DNA from: Sphingopyxis sp.
GTDB lineage: Bacteria; Pseudomonadota; Alphaproteobacteria; Sphingomonadales; Sphingomonadaceae
NCBI RefSeq assembly: GCF_016704835.1
Contig: NZ_JADIZJ010000001.1
Location: 915,001-979,000, forward strand
Direction of reading: 5' to 3'
Length of the DNA stretch: 64,000 bases
Under the pieces are notes generated by a model. That model made no database searches and was not told the origin of the DNA. It saw only the letters and a program-made list of their open reading frames with translations. This document shows positions 17,553 to 26,313 of this stretch, in pieces. The translations under genes and the position numbers were made by a program. Within the stretch, counting starts at the first letter, position 1; every line of letters begins with the position of its first letter.

Positions 17553-20242
17553 GCCTCGTCCGCCAGCAGCCGTTTGAGCGCATAGAGCGCGTCGAGCGCC
17601 TCGCGCGGCGCGAGCGCGTCGGGGTCGATTGCTGCGAGCGCGTCGCGCAGCGCATCCCTGGTCGCGGCGGGCGCGGCGGCGAGGGTGGCGGCGAACAGCG
17701 GCAGGTCGTCGAGCCCGGCGGCGAGGCCACCGGTTTTCTCGCGCCCGGCTTCGAGCTTCGCCAGCACCGCTTCGGCGCGCTTGACGACCCCCGCGGGAAC
17801 CCCGGCGAGGCGCGCGACGGCGAGGCCATAGCTGCGGTCGGCGGGACCGTCGGCGAGTTCGTGAAGGAGGACGAGGTCGCCCTGCCACTCCCGCGCGCGG
17901 ACATGATGAAGCGAGAGCGCGTTCAGCGTCTCGGCGAGCCGCGTGAGTTCGTGATAATGCGTTGCGAAGAGGCAGCGGCACTTGTTCACTTCGTGGACGG
18001 CCTCGACCACTGACCAGGCGAGCGCGAGCCCGTCGTAAGTCGATGTGCCGCGCCCGACCTCGTCGAGGATGACGAAACTTTGCGGGGTCGCCTGCGCGAG
18101 GATCGCGGCGGTTTCGACCATCTCGACCATGAAGGTCGAGCGCCCGCGCGCGAGATTGTCGCTGGCCCCGACGCGGCTGAACAATTTGTCGACGAGGCCG
18201 AGCTTCGCCGATGCCGCGGGGACGAAGCTGCCGGCCTGCGCAAGAACGACGATCAGCGCATTCTGGCGCAGAAAGGTCGATTTGCCGCCCATGTTGGGGC
18301 CGGTGACGAGCCACAGCCGGTCGGTTTCGGACAGCGACAGATCATTGGGGACAAAACGTTCCCCCGCTTTCGCAAGTGCTGCTTCGACCACCGGGTGGCG
18401 GCCGCCAACGACGTCGAGGCACGGATCGTCAGCGAGATCGGGGCGACACCAATTGTGGCTCATCGCATGGTCGGCGAGCGCCGCGGCGACGTCGATCCGG
18501 GCGAGGACGTCGCAGCTCGCGGCGATCGCTTCGCGCCGCGCGGTCGCGGCTTCGGCAAGCGATCCGAGATGCGCGGCTTCGGCGGCGACGGCGTGAACCC
18601 CCGCTTGCGTCACCCGGCTCGCCGCCTCGTGGAGATCGGCCGAGTTGAAGCGCACGACGCCCGCGAGCGTCTGACGGTGGGTGAAGCCCGATTCGGGGAG
18701 CATCAGCGCGTCGGCGTGCTTCGCCGGCACCTCGACATGATAGCCGAGGACGCCATTGTGGCGGATCTTGAGCGAGGCGATGCCGGTGCGGTCGCGATAG
18801 CCCGCCTCGAGCAGCGCGATCGCTTTCCGCCCGTCGCGCGCGGTTTCGCGCAGTGCGTCGAGGGCGTGATCATAGCCCTCGGCGATATAACCGCCCTGCG
18901 CGGCGTCGACCGGGGGCGTCTCGATGAGCGCGCGGCTGAGCTCGTCGACCAACGCACCGTGGCCGTCGAGGGCAGGAAGCAGGCGCGCGAGTAAGGGCGG
19001 GAGATCGGGGCGGCGCGTGAGGCGTTCACGCAGCTGCCGCGCGCCGCCGAGCGCATCGCGCAGTTGCGCCAGATCGCGCGGACCGCCGCGGCCTGCGACG
19101 AGACGCCCGAGCGCGCGTCCAGCGTCGGGCAAAGCCCGAAGCGCCCCACGCAGTTCGCCGCGCCACAAGGCATCGCGTGCGAGGCCATCGACAAGGTCGA
19201 GCCGGTCGAGGATCGCGGCCGTGTCGGTGAGCGGGCTGGCGAGATCGTCGGCGAGCAGCCGCGCACCCGCCGCGGTGACGGTGCGGTCGACGGTGGCAAG
19301 CAGGCTGCCGTCGCGCGCGCCCGCCATCGTGCGGACAAGCTCAAGGCTTTCGCGCGTCGCGGCGTCGATTGCCATGCGGCCCGACGCGAGATGGCGTACC
19401 GGCGGCTGGAGGAAGGTCGGCTGGCCGGTTCCGACATGGTCGAGATAGACGACGAGCGCCCCCATCGCGGCAATCTCGCCGCGCGAGAAAACCCCGAAGC
19501 CGTCGAGGGTCTGGACGCCGAAGAAGCTTTCGAGGCGCTTTTGCGCCGCGGTGCTCGAGAAATCGCCCGGGGGCCGCCGCACGAGCTGGCGCGCGGTCCA
19601 TGATGGGGCGTCACCCACCGTCTCGCTGACCAGCAGCTCCGAAGGCGCGAGCCGCGCCAGTTCGGCGTCGACCGCTTCGGGGCGTACCGCGACAACCTCG
19701 AACCGTCCGGTGGAAATATCAGCGGCGGCAATCGCGACCTCACCCTCGCTGCCGACCTCGGCGAGCGCGGCGAGGCGGTTGGCGCTGCGCCCTTCGAGCA
19801 GGCTTTCCTCGGTCAGCGTCCCTGCGGTGACGAAGCGGACGATAGCGCGCGCCACCAGCGCCTTCGACCCGCCGCGCGCCTTCGCCTCGGCGGGGGTTTC
19901 GACCTGTTCGGCGATGGCAACGCGGTGCCCGGCGCGGATCAGCCGTGCAAGATAGGATTCGGCGGCGTGGACGGGCACCCCGCACATCGCCACCGGCTGG
20001 CCCTCATGCTCGCCGCGCGAGGTCAACGCGATGTCGAGCGTTGCCGCCGCGGCCTTGGCATCGTCGAAGAACAATTCGAAAAAGTCGCCCATGCGATAGA
20101 ACAGCAGGCAATCGCCCGCCTGCGCCTTCAGCGCCCAATATTGCGCCATCATCGGCGTTGCGGCGGGGGCGGCGCTGTTGCTGTTGGCGGGTTGGGGCGC
20201 GGCGGCGGGCATCGGACCCTGCTTAGTGATTGGGGGCAGCAT
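17549..20242 (-). CDS. mutS: DNA mismatch repair protein MutS
   Basis: The 897-residue protein recognises base mismatches. The N-terminal mismatch-binding domain has the conserved Phe-x-Glu (DFFELFFDDA, near residue 55), followed by connector, lever and clamp regions. The ATPase has Walker A GPNMGGKST near residues 645-653 and Walker B/signature ILDEVGRGTSTYDG. The first 30 residues are proline/alanine-rich, so the true start could instead be at 20212 or 20152. It ends in a four-base overlap with glnD. The gene diverges from maeB across a gap that holds a long GA repeat. Confidence 0.96.
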   Translation of the reverse strand: MLPPITKQGPMPAAAPQPANSNSAAPAATPMMAQYWALKAQAGDCLLFYRMGDFFELFFDDAKAAAATLDIALTSRGEHEGQPVAMCGVPVHAAESYLARLIRAGHRVAIAEQVETPAEAKARGGSKALVARAIVRFVTAGTLTEESLLEGRSANRLAALAEVGSEGEVAIAAADISTGRFEVVAVRPEAVDAELARLAPSELLVSETVGDAPSWTARQLVRRPPGDFSSTAAQKRLESFFGVQTLDGFGVFSRGEIAAMGALVVYLDHVGTGQPTFLQPPVRHLASGRMAIDAATRESLELVRTMAGARDGSLLATVDRTVTAAGARLLADDLASPLTDTAAILDRLDLVDGLARDALWRGELRGALRALPDAGRALGRLVAGRGGPRDLAQLRDALGGARQLRERLTRRPDLPPLLARLLPALDGHGALVDELSRALIETPPVDAAQGGYIAEGYDHALDALRETARDGRKAIALLEAGYRDRTGIASLKIRHNGVLGYHVEVPAKHADALMLPESGFTHRQTLAGVVRFNSADLHEAASRVTQAGVHAVAAEAAHLGSLAEAATARREAIAASCDVLARIDVAAALADHAMSHNWCRPDLADDPCLDVVGGRHPVVEAALAKAGERFVPNDLSLSETDRLWLVTGPNMGGKSTFLRQNALIVVLAQAGSFVPAASAKLGLVDKLFSRVGASDNLARGRSTFMVEMVETAAILAQATPQSFVILDEVGRGTSTYDGLALAWSVVEAVHEVNKCRCLFATHYHELTRLAETLNALSLHHVRAREWQGDLVLLHELADGPADRSYGLAVARLAGVPAGVVKRAEAVLAKLEAGREKTGGLAAGLDDLPLFAATLAAAPAATRDALRDALAAIDPDALAPREALDALYALKRLLADEA

Positions 20243-20533
<291 letters not shown>

Positions 20534-22801
20534 ATGATGGACGGCGGCAGCAAGGTGCAGTTTTCGGATCGTGAGGCTCTGCTCTACCACGAACATGGCC
20601 GGCCCGGAAAAATCGAGATCGTCGCGTCGAAACCGATGGCGACCCAGCGCGACCTGAGCCTTGCCTATTCACCCGGCGTCGCCGTGCCGGTGCTGGCGAT
20701 CGCCGAAGATCCCGCCAAGGCCTATGATTACACGATCAAGGGCAATCTGGTCGCGGTCATCTCGAACGGCACCGCGATCCTCGGCCTCGGCAACCTTGGC
20801 GCGCTCGCCTCGAAGCCGGTGATGGAAGGCAAGGCGGTGCTGTTCAAGCGCTTTGCCGACGTCGATTCGATTGACCTCGAGGTCGATACCGAAGACCCGC
20901 AGCGCTTCATCGAAGCGGTCGAGCTGCTTGAACCGAGCTTTGGCGGCATCAACCTGGAAGATATTGCGGCGCCCAACTGCTTCATCATCGAACAGGCGCT
21001 GAAGGAAAAAATGAACATCCCGGTGTTCCATGACGATCAGCATGGCACCGCGATCATCACCGCGGCGGGGCTGATCAACGCCTGTTACCTGACCGGGCGC
21101 GACCTCGCGACGGTCAAGGTCGTCGTCAACGGCGCCGGCGCCGCTGCAATCGCTTGCACTTCACTGATCAAATCGATGGGCGTGCGGCACGAAAATGTCA
21201 TCATGTGCGACCGCAAGGGCGTGATCTATCAGGGCCGAACCGAAGGCATGGACCAGTGGAAGTCGGCGCATGCGGTGCCGACCGAGACGCGCGACCTGAC
21301 CGAGGCGCTGGTCGGCGCTGACGTGTTCCTGGGCCTGTCGGCGGCGGGCGCGCTCAAGCCCGAGATGGTCAAGGACATGGCGCCCGCACCGATCATTTTT
21401 GCGATGGCAAACCCCGATCCCGAAATCTCGCCCCCCGATGCGCGCGCGGCGCGGCCCGACGCTATCATCGCGACCGGACGCTCGGATTTTCCGAACCAGG
21501 TCAACAATGTCTTGTGCTTCCCGTTCATTTTCCGCGGCGCGCTCGACGTTCGCGCGACCGCAATCAACGAAGAGATGAAAATTGCCGCCGCCTATGCGAT
21601 CGCCGATCTGGCGCGCCAGCAGGTGCCCGAAGAGGTCGCCGCGGCCTATGGCGGCCGCGCTTCGAGCTTTGGCCCCGAATATATCATCCCCTCGCCCTTC
21701 GATCCGCGCCTGATGGAAATCGTTCCCGCCGCGGTCGCCAAGGCGGCGATGGAAACCGGCGTCGCACAGAAACCGATCGCCGACCTCGACGCCTATCGCA
21801 CGTCGCTCCGCGCGCGGCTGAACCCGACGACGTCGGTGCTGACGCTCGCTTATGAAGCGGCGCGCGCCAACCCCAAGCGGGTGGTGTTTGCCGAGGGCGA
21901 GGAAGAGGTGGTGCTGCGCGCCGCGATCCAGTTCCGCGACGGCGGTTATGGCACCCCGGTGCTGGTCGGGCGCGAGGGGCTGCGCGACACGCTGAAAGAA
22001 ATGGGGGTCGCCGACCCCGAAAGCTACGAAGTCCACAACAGCGTCAATTCGCCGCATGTGCCGCAGATGGTCGAGATTCTGTACGAGCGGCTGCAACGGC
22101 GCGGCTATCTGCGCCGCGACGTTGAACGGATGGTCAACCGCGACCGCAACATCTTTGGCTCGCTGCTGCTCAAGCTCGGGCTCGGCGATGCGATGATCAC
22201 CGGGGTCACACGCACCTATTCGCAGACGATGCGCGAAGTGCGGCGGGTGATCGACCACGCCGAGGGCAAGACGCCGTTCGGCATTCATGTTCTGGTCGGG
22301 CAGCATCAGACGATCTTCATGTCCGACACGACGGTCAACGAACGGCCGAGCGCCGAAATGCTGGCCGATATCGCCGAGCGCACCGCGCAGGTCGCGCGGC
22401 GGATGGGGCATGAACCGCGCGTCGCGTTCCTGTCCTATTCGACCTTTGGCAATCCGCCGGGCAGCTGGCTCGACAATATTCGCGATGCGGTGGCAATCCT
22501 CGATCAGCGCAAGCCGGGTTTCGAATATGAAGGCGAAATGGCGCCCGACGTCGCGCTCAATGAAAAGGTGATGGCGAAATATCCGTTCTGCCGCCTGTCG
22601 GGACCGGCGAACGTACTGGTGATGCCGGGGCTGCAATCGGCGAACCTGTCGGCCAAGCTGATGCGCGAATTGGGCGGCGGAGCGGTGATCGGCCCGATGC
22701 TGGTCGGGATGGAACATCCGGTGCAGGTCGCAACGATGGCGTCGCCGGCGTCGGATCTGGTGACCCTGGCGGTGCTGGCGGCGGGCGGGATCGCGCAGTA
22801 G
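20534..22801 (+). CDS. maeB: NADP-dependent malic enzyme with phosphotransacetylase-like domain
   Basis: The 755-residue protein oxidatively decarboxylates malate to pyruvate and makes NADPH. Residues 1 to about 420 are the malic enzyme part: the N-terminal fold with YSPGVAVP, the metal-site segment FHDDQHGTA, and the NAD(P)-binding segment VVNGAGAAAIA. Residues about 430-755 match the phosphate acetyl/butyryltransferase fold, which in MaeB proteins is regulatory (acetyl-CoA) rather than catalytic. AGGGGA at 20525-20530 precedes two adjacent ATGs (20534, 20537); the second has the better spacing. Confidence 0.96.
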   Translation: MMDGGSKVQFSDREALLYHEHGRPGKIEIVASKPMATQRDLSLAYSPGVAVPVLAIAEDPAKAYDYTIKGNLVAVISNGTAILGLGNLGALASKPVMEGKAVLFKRFADVDSIDLEVDTEDPQRFIEAVELLEPSFGGINLEDIAAPNCFIIEQALKEKMNIPVFHDDQHGTAIITAAGLINACYLTGRDLATVKVVVNGAGAAAIACTSLIKSMGVRHENVIMCDRKGVIYQGRTEGMDQWKSAHAVPTETRDLTEALVGADVFLGLSAAGALKPEMVKDMAPAPIIFAMANPDPEISPPDARAARPDAIIATGRSDFPNQVNNVLCFPFIFRGALDVRATAINEEMKIAAAYAIADLARQQVPEEVAAAYGGRASSFGPEYIIPSPFDPRLMEIVPAAVAKAAMETGVAQKPIADLDAYRTSLRARLNPTTSVLTLAYEAARANPKRVVFAEGEEEVVLRAAIQFRDGGYGTPVLVGREGLRDTLKEMGVADPESYEVHNSVNSPHVPQMVEILYERLQRRGYLRRDVERMVNRDRNIFGSLLLKLGLGDAMITGVTRTYSQTMREVRRVIDHAEGKTPFGIHVLVGQHQTIFMSDTTVNERPSAEMLADIAERTAQVARRMGHEPRVAFLSYSTFGNPPGSWLDNIRDAVAILDQRKPGFEYEGEMAPDVALNEKVMAKYPFCRLSGPANVLVMPGLQSANLSAKLMRELGGGAVIGPMLVGMEHPVQVATMASPASDLVTLAVLAAGGIAQ

Positions 22802-22855
22802 CTTCTGGAGCGCACAAAGACACGAAGACGCAAAGAAGCGGATTATCCTGTCTCC

Positions 22856-22938
22856 GTTCATGCTGAGCATGTCGAAGGACTGTTCGTCTTTGGCGCCGCA
22901 AGACGAAAGAACCGCCCTTCGACAGGCTCAGGGCAAAC
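22856..22938. repeat. Long imperfect palindrome (REP-like)
   Basis: Two 24-base arms (22856-22879 and 22915-22938) form an imperfect inverted repeat with the shared core CTGAGC-x-TGTCGAAGG; an inner 8-bp repeat TTCGTCTT/AAGACGAA is nested between them. Palindromes with a CTTCGACA...CTCAGGGC core are, as far as I recall, widespread between genes in alphaproteobacteria. It lies between maeB and bamE, which are convergent, and may act as terminator. Confidence 0.75.
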
Positions 22939-22997
22939 AGATTTGGGACAGTCTTTGGGGATTCACCGCTTCGTGCGAACCAAATGCCGCAACCGCT

Positions 22998-23024
22998 CCT
23001 CCCCATCGCTTCGCGACAGGGAGG
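22998..23024. repeat. 27-base palindromic repeat, copy 1
   Basis: The unit has the arms CCTCCC and GGGAGG around a core CATCGCTTCGCGACA. Related copies lie at 43209-43234 (opposite orientation) and 54797-54823. All three are intergenic, close to the stop codon of a gene. Confidence 0.65.
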
Positions 23025-23038
23025 ATTAAAGCATAAGC

Positions 23039-23524
23039 TTACTGCCCGGTGGGTGCGCCCGCACCCGGGGCGCCGACCGCGCCGATGTTGCCGAAGATAT
23101 CTTCGAAGAAGCTGCGCTCGCGACCGAGCGTCGGGGTCTTGTCGCCTTCAGGGCTGATCCGGCTCACCAGTTCGAGCCCGGTGCGGTCAACCGCCGCGAC
23201 GTTGCCCGCGGCATCGAAGCGAACGCGCAGCACCTGCTGATCGACCGGGCGCGGCTTGGCGAAAGCGAGCTGGCGCGTTTCACGCGAGACATAATAATAT
23301 TCATTGTCGCTGAACTGGCCGACGAAGGTCGGGCGGCCCAGCGTCTTCTCGACCGATTCGCGGTTATCAACGCCGGGGGTGATCGCGCTGGTCAACAGCG
23401 GATCGACGACATAGCCCTGGCGACCCTTGAGCTGCGAACAACCGCTGGCGGTGAGCGCGACGACAAGGCCCAGAATGATCAGACGCGCGCGCGGAGCGGC
23501 AGACGAAAACTTCATATTCGGCAT
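23039..23524 (-). CDS. bamE: Outer membrane protein assembly factor BamE (SmpA/OmlA lipoprotein)
   Basis: The 161-residue protein has a lipoprotein signal (hydrophobic residues 14-26 and lipid cysteine at C29, in ALTASGC). The mature part has the BamE pattern: QGYVVDPLLTSAITPGVDNR, then VEKTLGRPTFVG and a beta-hairpin with YYYVSR. BamE is an accessory of the BAM complex that inserts beta-barrel proteins into the outer membrane. The C-terminus has a glycine/proline-rich tail. It diverges from the bc1 chaperone gene (183-base gap). Confidence 0.88.
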   Translation of the reverse strand: MPNMKFSSAAPRARLIILGLVVALTASGCSQLKGRQGYVVDPLLTSAITPGVDNRESVEKTLGRPTFVGQFSDNEYYYVSRETRQLAFAKPRPVDQQVLRVRFDAAGNVAAVDRTGLELVSRISPEGDKTPTLGRERSFFEDIFGNIGAVGAPGAGAPTGQ

Positions 23525-23707
23525 CTATAATCTCCGTTGCGCCTGTCGCGACATCTGCCAGCGGTCGGCGCTCGCTCTCGCGCCTCTTAACCGCAAGCGG
23601 ACGCGGCGCACAAGCTGCTTGTGGCGCGGCGAAGCTTGCCAGAAGCTGACCGGCGGCCAGTGCCAGCGCCCCTTTTCGGCGGCGCCAATTGCGCCTAAGC
23701 GGTGGGC

Positions 23708-24238
23708 ATGTTCTCGCTCCGTAATCTTTTCCGCTCGCAGCCCGACCCGCGCGAGGCGCGCCGCCCGCTGTGGAACGCCGTCGTCGCAACCGCGCGCGCG
23801 CCGCACTGGTATGCCACGGGCAGTGTCCCTGACACGCTCGACGGCCGGTTCGACATGGTCAGCCTGGTGCTGGCGCTTGTCCTCCACCGCATCGACGAAG
23901 ACCCGGCAGCGGTGCGCGCCGGGGTCGAGCTGACCGAATTGTTCGTGACCGACATGGACGGCCAGATGCGCCAGATCGGCTTTGGCGACATGGTCGTCGG
24001 CAAACAGATCGGGCGGATGGTCGGCGCGCTCGGCGGGCGGCTCGGCGTCTATCGCGCCGCCGACGGGTCGGAGGAATTGCGCGCCGCGCTGGTCCGCAAC
24101 CTGTGGCGGGGCAACGAACCCGACGCGGCGGGGCTGGCGCATGTCATGGCCGAGGTTGCGAAACTGCGGACGGCATTGGCGGCGACACCAGTGTCCGAAC
24201 TGATTGTCGCCGACCGGCTCGGCGGAGGAGCGGCGTGA
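23708..24238 (+). CDS. Ubiquinol-cytochrome c chaperone family protein
   Basis: The 176-residue protein matches the Ubiq_cyt_C_chap (CBP3-like) family: an N-terminal WNAVVATARAPHWYATG segment, a helical core with FDMVSLVLALVLHR, and the conserved LTELFVTDMDGQMRQIGFGD block. In mitochondria the homolog is an assembly factor for cytochrome b of the bc1 complex; the bacterial role is taken by analogy. A GTG two codons upstream (23702) is an alternative start. The stop overlaps the next gene by four bases (GTGA). Confidence 0.85.
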   Translation: MFSLRNLFRSQPDPREARRPLWNAVVATARAPHWYATGSVPDTLDGRFDMVSLVLALVLHRIDEDPAAVRAGVELTELFVTDMDGQMRQIGFGDMVVGKQIGRMVGALGGRLGVYRAADGSEELRAALVRNLWRGNEPDAAGLAHVMAEVAKLRTALAATPVSELIVADRLGGGAA

Positions 24239-24765
24239 GCGCGGCGCCCGAATTTTCGTTGATCCTGACGCTGGCCGACGCCGCGCAAGGGCGCTCTGTG
24301 GCCGTCGAGGCGGATGCCGAGGGGCGCGCGCGGATTGCGCAGCGGCTGGCGCTGATCGCGGTCGATCGCTTTGCCATTGCCGCTGAGGTCCGCGGCGTCG
24401 CAGGCGGCATCGGCGCCAAGGGCGCGGTCGAAGCAAGCGTCGTTCAGCCGTGCGCCGCGACCGGGCTGCCGGTTCCGGCGACGCTGAGCGAGCCGTTCGA
24501 CCTGCGCTTCCTGCGCGACATCGACGCGCCGGTCGATGCCGACGAGGAGATCGAGATCAGCAGCGAGGATTGCGACCTGTTGCCGCTGGAAGGCGACCGG
24601 GTCGATCTGGGCGAAGCGGCGGTGCAGACACTGTCGCTGGCGCTCGATCCCTTTCCGCGCCATCCCGAGGCCGACCGCGTGCTGGCAGAAAAGGGCGTGC
24701 TGAGCGAAGAGGCGACGGGGCCGTTTGCGGCGCTGGCGAAGCTGCGCGGGACGCCCGACGCTTAG
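24235..24765 (+). CDS. YceD/DUF177 family protein
   Basis: The 176-residue protein begins at a GTG (24235) that overlaps the upstream stop codon and is preceded by GGAGGAG. It is acidic and has the DUF177 pattern: a central region with a conserved cysteine (VQPCAATGLPVP), then FDLRF and a C-terminal ALDPFPRHPEA block. YceD proteins are usually encoded just before rpmF (L32) and are linked to 23S rRNA maturation. Here rpmF does not follow; the next gene is convergent. Confidence 0.82.
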   Translation: MSAAPEFSLILTLADAAQGRSVAVEADAEGRARIAQRLALIAVDRFAIAAEVRGVAGGIGAKGAVEASVVQPCAATGLPVPATLSEPFDLRFLRDIDAPVDADEEIEISSEDCDLLPLEGDRVDLGEAAVQTLSLALDPFPRHPEADRVLAEKGVLSEEATGPFAALAKLRGTPDA

Positions 24766-25463
24766 CGTTCGTCGGGCGCGTCCTTTGGCGCGTCCTCGAC
24801 CAGATCGGCAACTGCAGCGTCGAGTCCCGGCTCATCTTTCTCCGGTGGCATTTCGGCGGCAGGCTTGGCGGCTTGCTCAGCGGCAGCGGCAGCCTTTTCC
24901 TCGCGGCTCGGCGGTAGGGCGCCGCCCAGCGCATTGGCAAGACCGAGCAGTTGTTCGCCAATCACCTTGTCGACTGCGGGGGCGATCTCGGCAACCTTGA
25001 AGCGCATATAGCCGCCGACGACATAGTCGAAGCGCAGCGCGCTGCCGGTCGGGGTTTCCTTGATCTGGATTGTCAGCGTGCCGGTCAGCGCTTCGCCCTG
25101 AAGCGGGCCGAACGCGCCCGACAGGCGGAGCAGCTGGCCGGGTTTCGAGAACAGGACACGCGCGTGCTGGACGCTTCCGACCCCTGCGCCGGTGTCGGGA
25201 AATTTTTCGCAGAAACAGCCGCCTGCCTGCGAATCGAGCCAGAAGTTCGCGGCGTCGCCCGACCAGCTATGGTCCTTCGACCACCAGTTTTGCGGCATGC
25301 GGAGCATTTTCCACACATCAGCGGGGGTCGCGGTCACTTGCGCGGTGTGCGCGACGGTGAAACCCGCCTCGCTCTGGTCGACGACCTTGGCGGCCGCGAC
25401 AGGCGCGAGAGTCAAACCTGCCGTTGCCGAAATTGCCGCCGCCACTAACGCTTTGAAATTCAT
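24762..25463 (-). CDS. Secreted SRPBCC (polyketide-cyclase-like) protein
   Basis: The 233-residue protein has an N-terminal signal peptide (residues 1-25, ending in APVAAA) and a START/SRPBCC domain (about 30-180) with VAHTAQVTATPADVWKML at its first strand and a C-terminal amphipathic helix. A charged alanine/glutamate-rich tail follows. Such domains bind hydrophobic ligands; substrate unknown. The frame is open upstream to 25553, but the ATG at 25463 starts the signal peptide. Its last bases overlap the end of the convergent YceD gene by four. Confidence 0.75.
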   Translation of the reverse strand: MNFKALVAAAISATAGLTLAPVAAAKVVDQSEAGFTVAHTAQVTATPADVWKMLRMPQNWWSKDHSWSGDAANFWLDSQAGGCFCEKFPDTGAGVGSVQHARVLFSKPGQLLRLSGAFGPLQGEALTGTLTIQIKETPTGSALRFDYVVGGYMRFKVAEIAPAVDKVIGEQLLGLANALGGALPPSREEKAAAAAEQAAKPAAEMPPEKDEPGLDAAVADLVEDAPKDAPDER

Positions 25464-25495
25464 CACCCGCTCCCCCGCTTGCCGCAACCGGGCTT

Positions 25496-25577
25496 CGTCA
25501 TTGCGAGCGAAGCAAACTATCCAGGGCGGCCCTGCACCGCTCTGGATTGCCACGGGCCTGCGGCCCTCGCAATGACG
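25496..25577. repeat. 82-base palindromic repeat element, copy 1
   Basis: The ends form a perfect 12-base inverted repeat (CGTCATTGCGAG / CTCGCAATGACG), with an inner pair TCCAG/CTGGA. A diverged copy lies at 50964-51042. It sits between the SRPBCC gene and adk. It looks like a REP/MITE-type non-coding element. Confidence 0.8.
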
Positions 25578-25591
25578 ATTAAGCGCGGTTG

Positions 25592-26251
25592 CTAGCCAGC
25601 AGGCGTGAGGACGGCTTCGATCGCGTCGTTGACTTCATCGATCGGCGCCATGCCATCGACGCGCGTCACGATGCCGCGCGCATCGTAGATCGGCAGGATC
25701 GGCGCGGTCTTGGCCCGATATTCGGCCATCCGTGTGCGCACCGTTTCCTCATTGTCGTCGGGACGGCGCTTGAAGTCATGGCTACCGCACTGGTCGCAGG
25801 TGTCGGCGACCTTCGGTAGCTTGTAGCGGTCGTGATAGCCCGCGCCGCAATTGGCGCACGAGAAACGCCCGGTGATGCGATCGACGAGGGCGTCCTCCTC
25901 GACCAGCAGTTCGATGACATGGTCGAGCTTGCGGCCGCGGTCGCTGAGGATCGTATCGAGCGCATCGGCCTGAGCCGCGGTACGCGGATAGCCGTCGAAG
26001 ATCACCGAAACATCGGCGCCGAGCTGGTCGAGCCGTTCGCCGATCAAGCCCGAAACGATGTCGTCCGACACCAGCTCGCCCGCGTCCATCACCGCCTTGG
26101 CCTGGACCCCGATCGGGGTTCCCGCCTTGACCGCAGCGCGGAGCATGTCGCCAGTCGACAGCTGGACCATGCCATGCTCGTCCTCGAGCCGCACCGCCTG
26201 CGTTCCCTTGCCCGCCCCCGGCGGACCGAGCAAAATGATATTCAGCGTCAT
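25592..26251 (-). CDS. adk: Adenylate kinase
   Basis: The 219-residue enzyme interconverts ATP, AMP and ADP. The P-loop GPPGAGKGTQ (9-18) and the AMP-site segments (STGDMLR, FDGYPRT) are clear. It is the long form, with a LID domain holding four cysteines (CANCG and CDQCG, about 130-153), so it probably binds zinc. The ATG at 26251 is the right start; the frame continues upstream into secY but that part is a shadow. It is the last gene of the ribosomal superoperon, 62 bases after secY. Confidence 0.97.
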   Translation of the reverse strand: MTLNIILLGPPGAGKGTQAVRLEDEHGMVQLSTGDMLRAAVKAGTPIGVQAKAVMDAGELVSDDIVSGLIGERLDQLGADVSVIFDGYPRTAAQADALDTILSDRGRKLDHVIELLVEEDALVDRITGRFSCANCGAGYHDRYKLPKVADTCDQCGSHDFKRRPDDNEETVRTRMAEYRAKTAPILPIYDARGIVTRVDGMAPIDEVNDAIEAVLTPAG

Positions 26252-26313
26252 GAAAGGCCCCTGTTCCTGCCCGTTGCCCTGATCTTCTGGCGCGAATGGC
26301 CGTAGCGGGCGCT

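Noticed and set aside
21161..22870. 569-codon open frame opposite maeB
   Set aside because: Antisense shadow; histidine/arginine-rich composition typical of the reverse strand of real genes.
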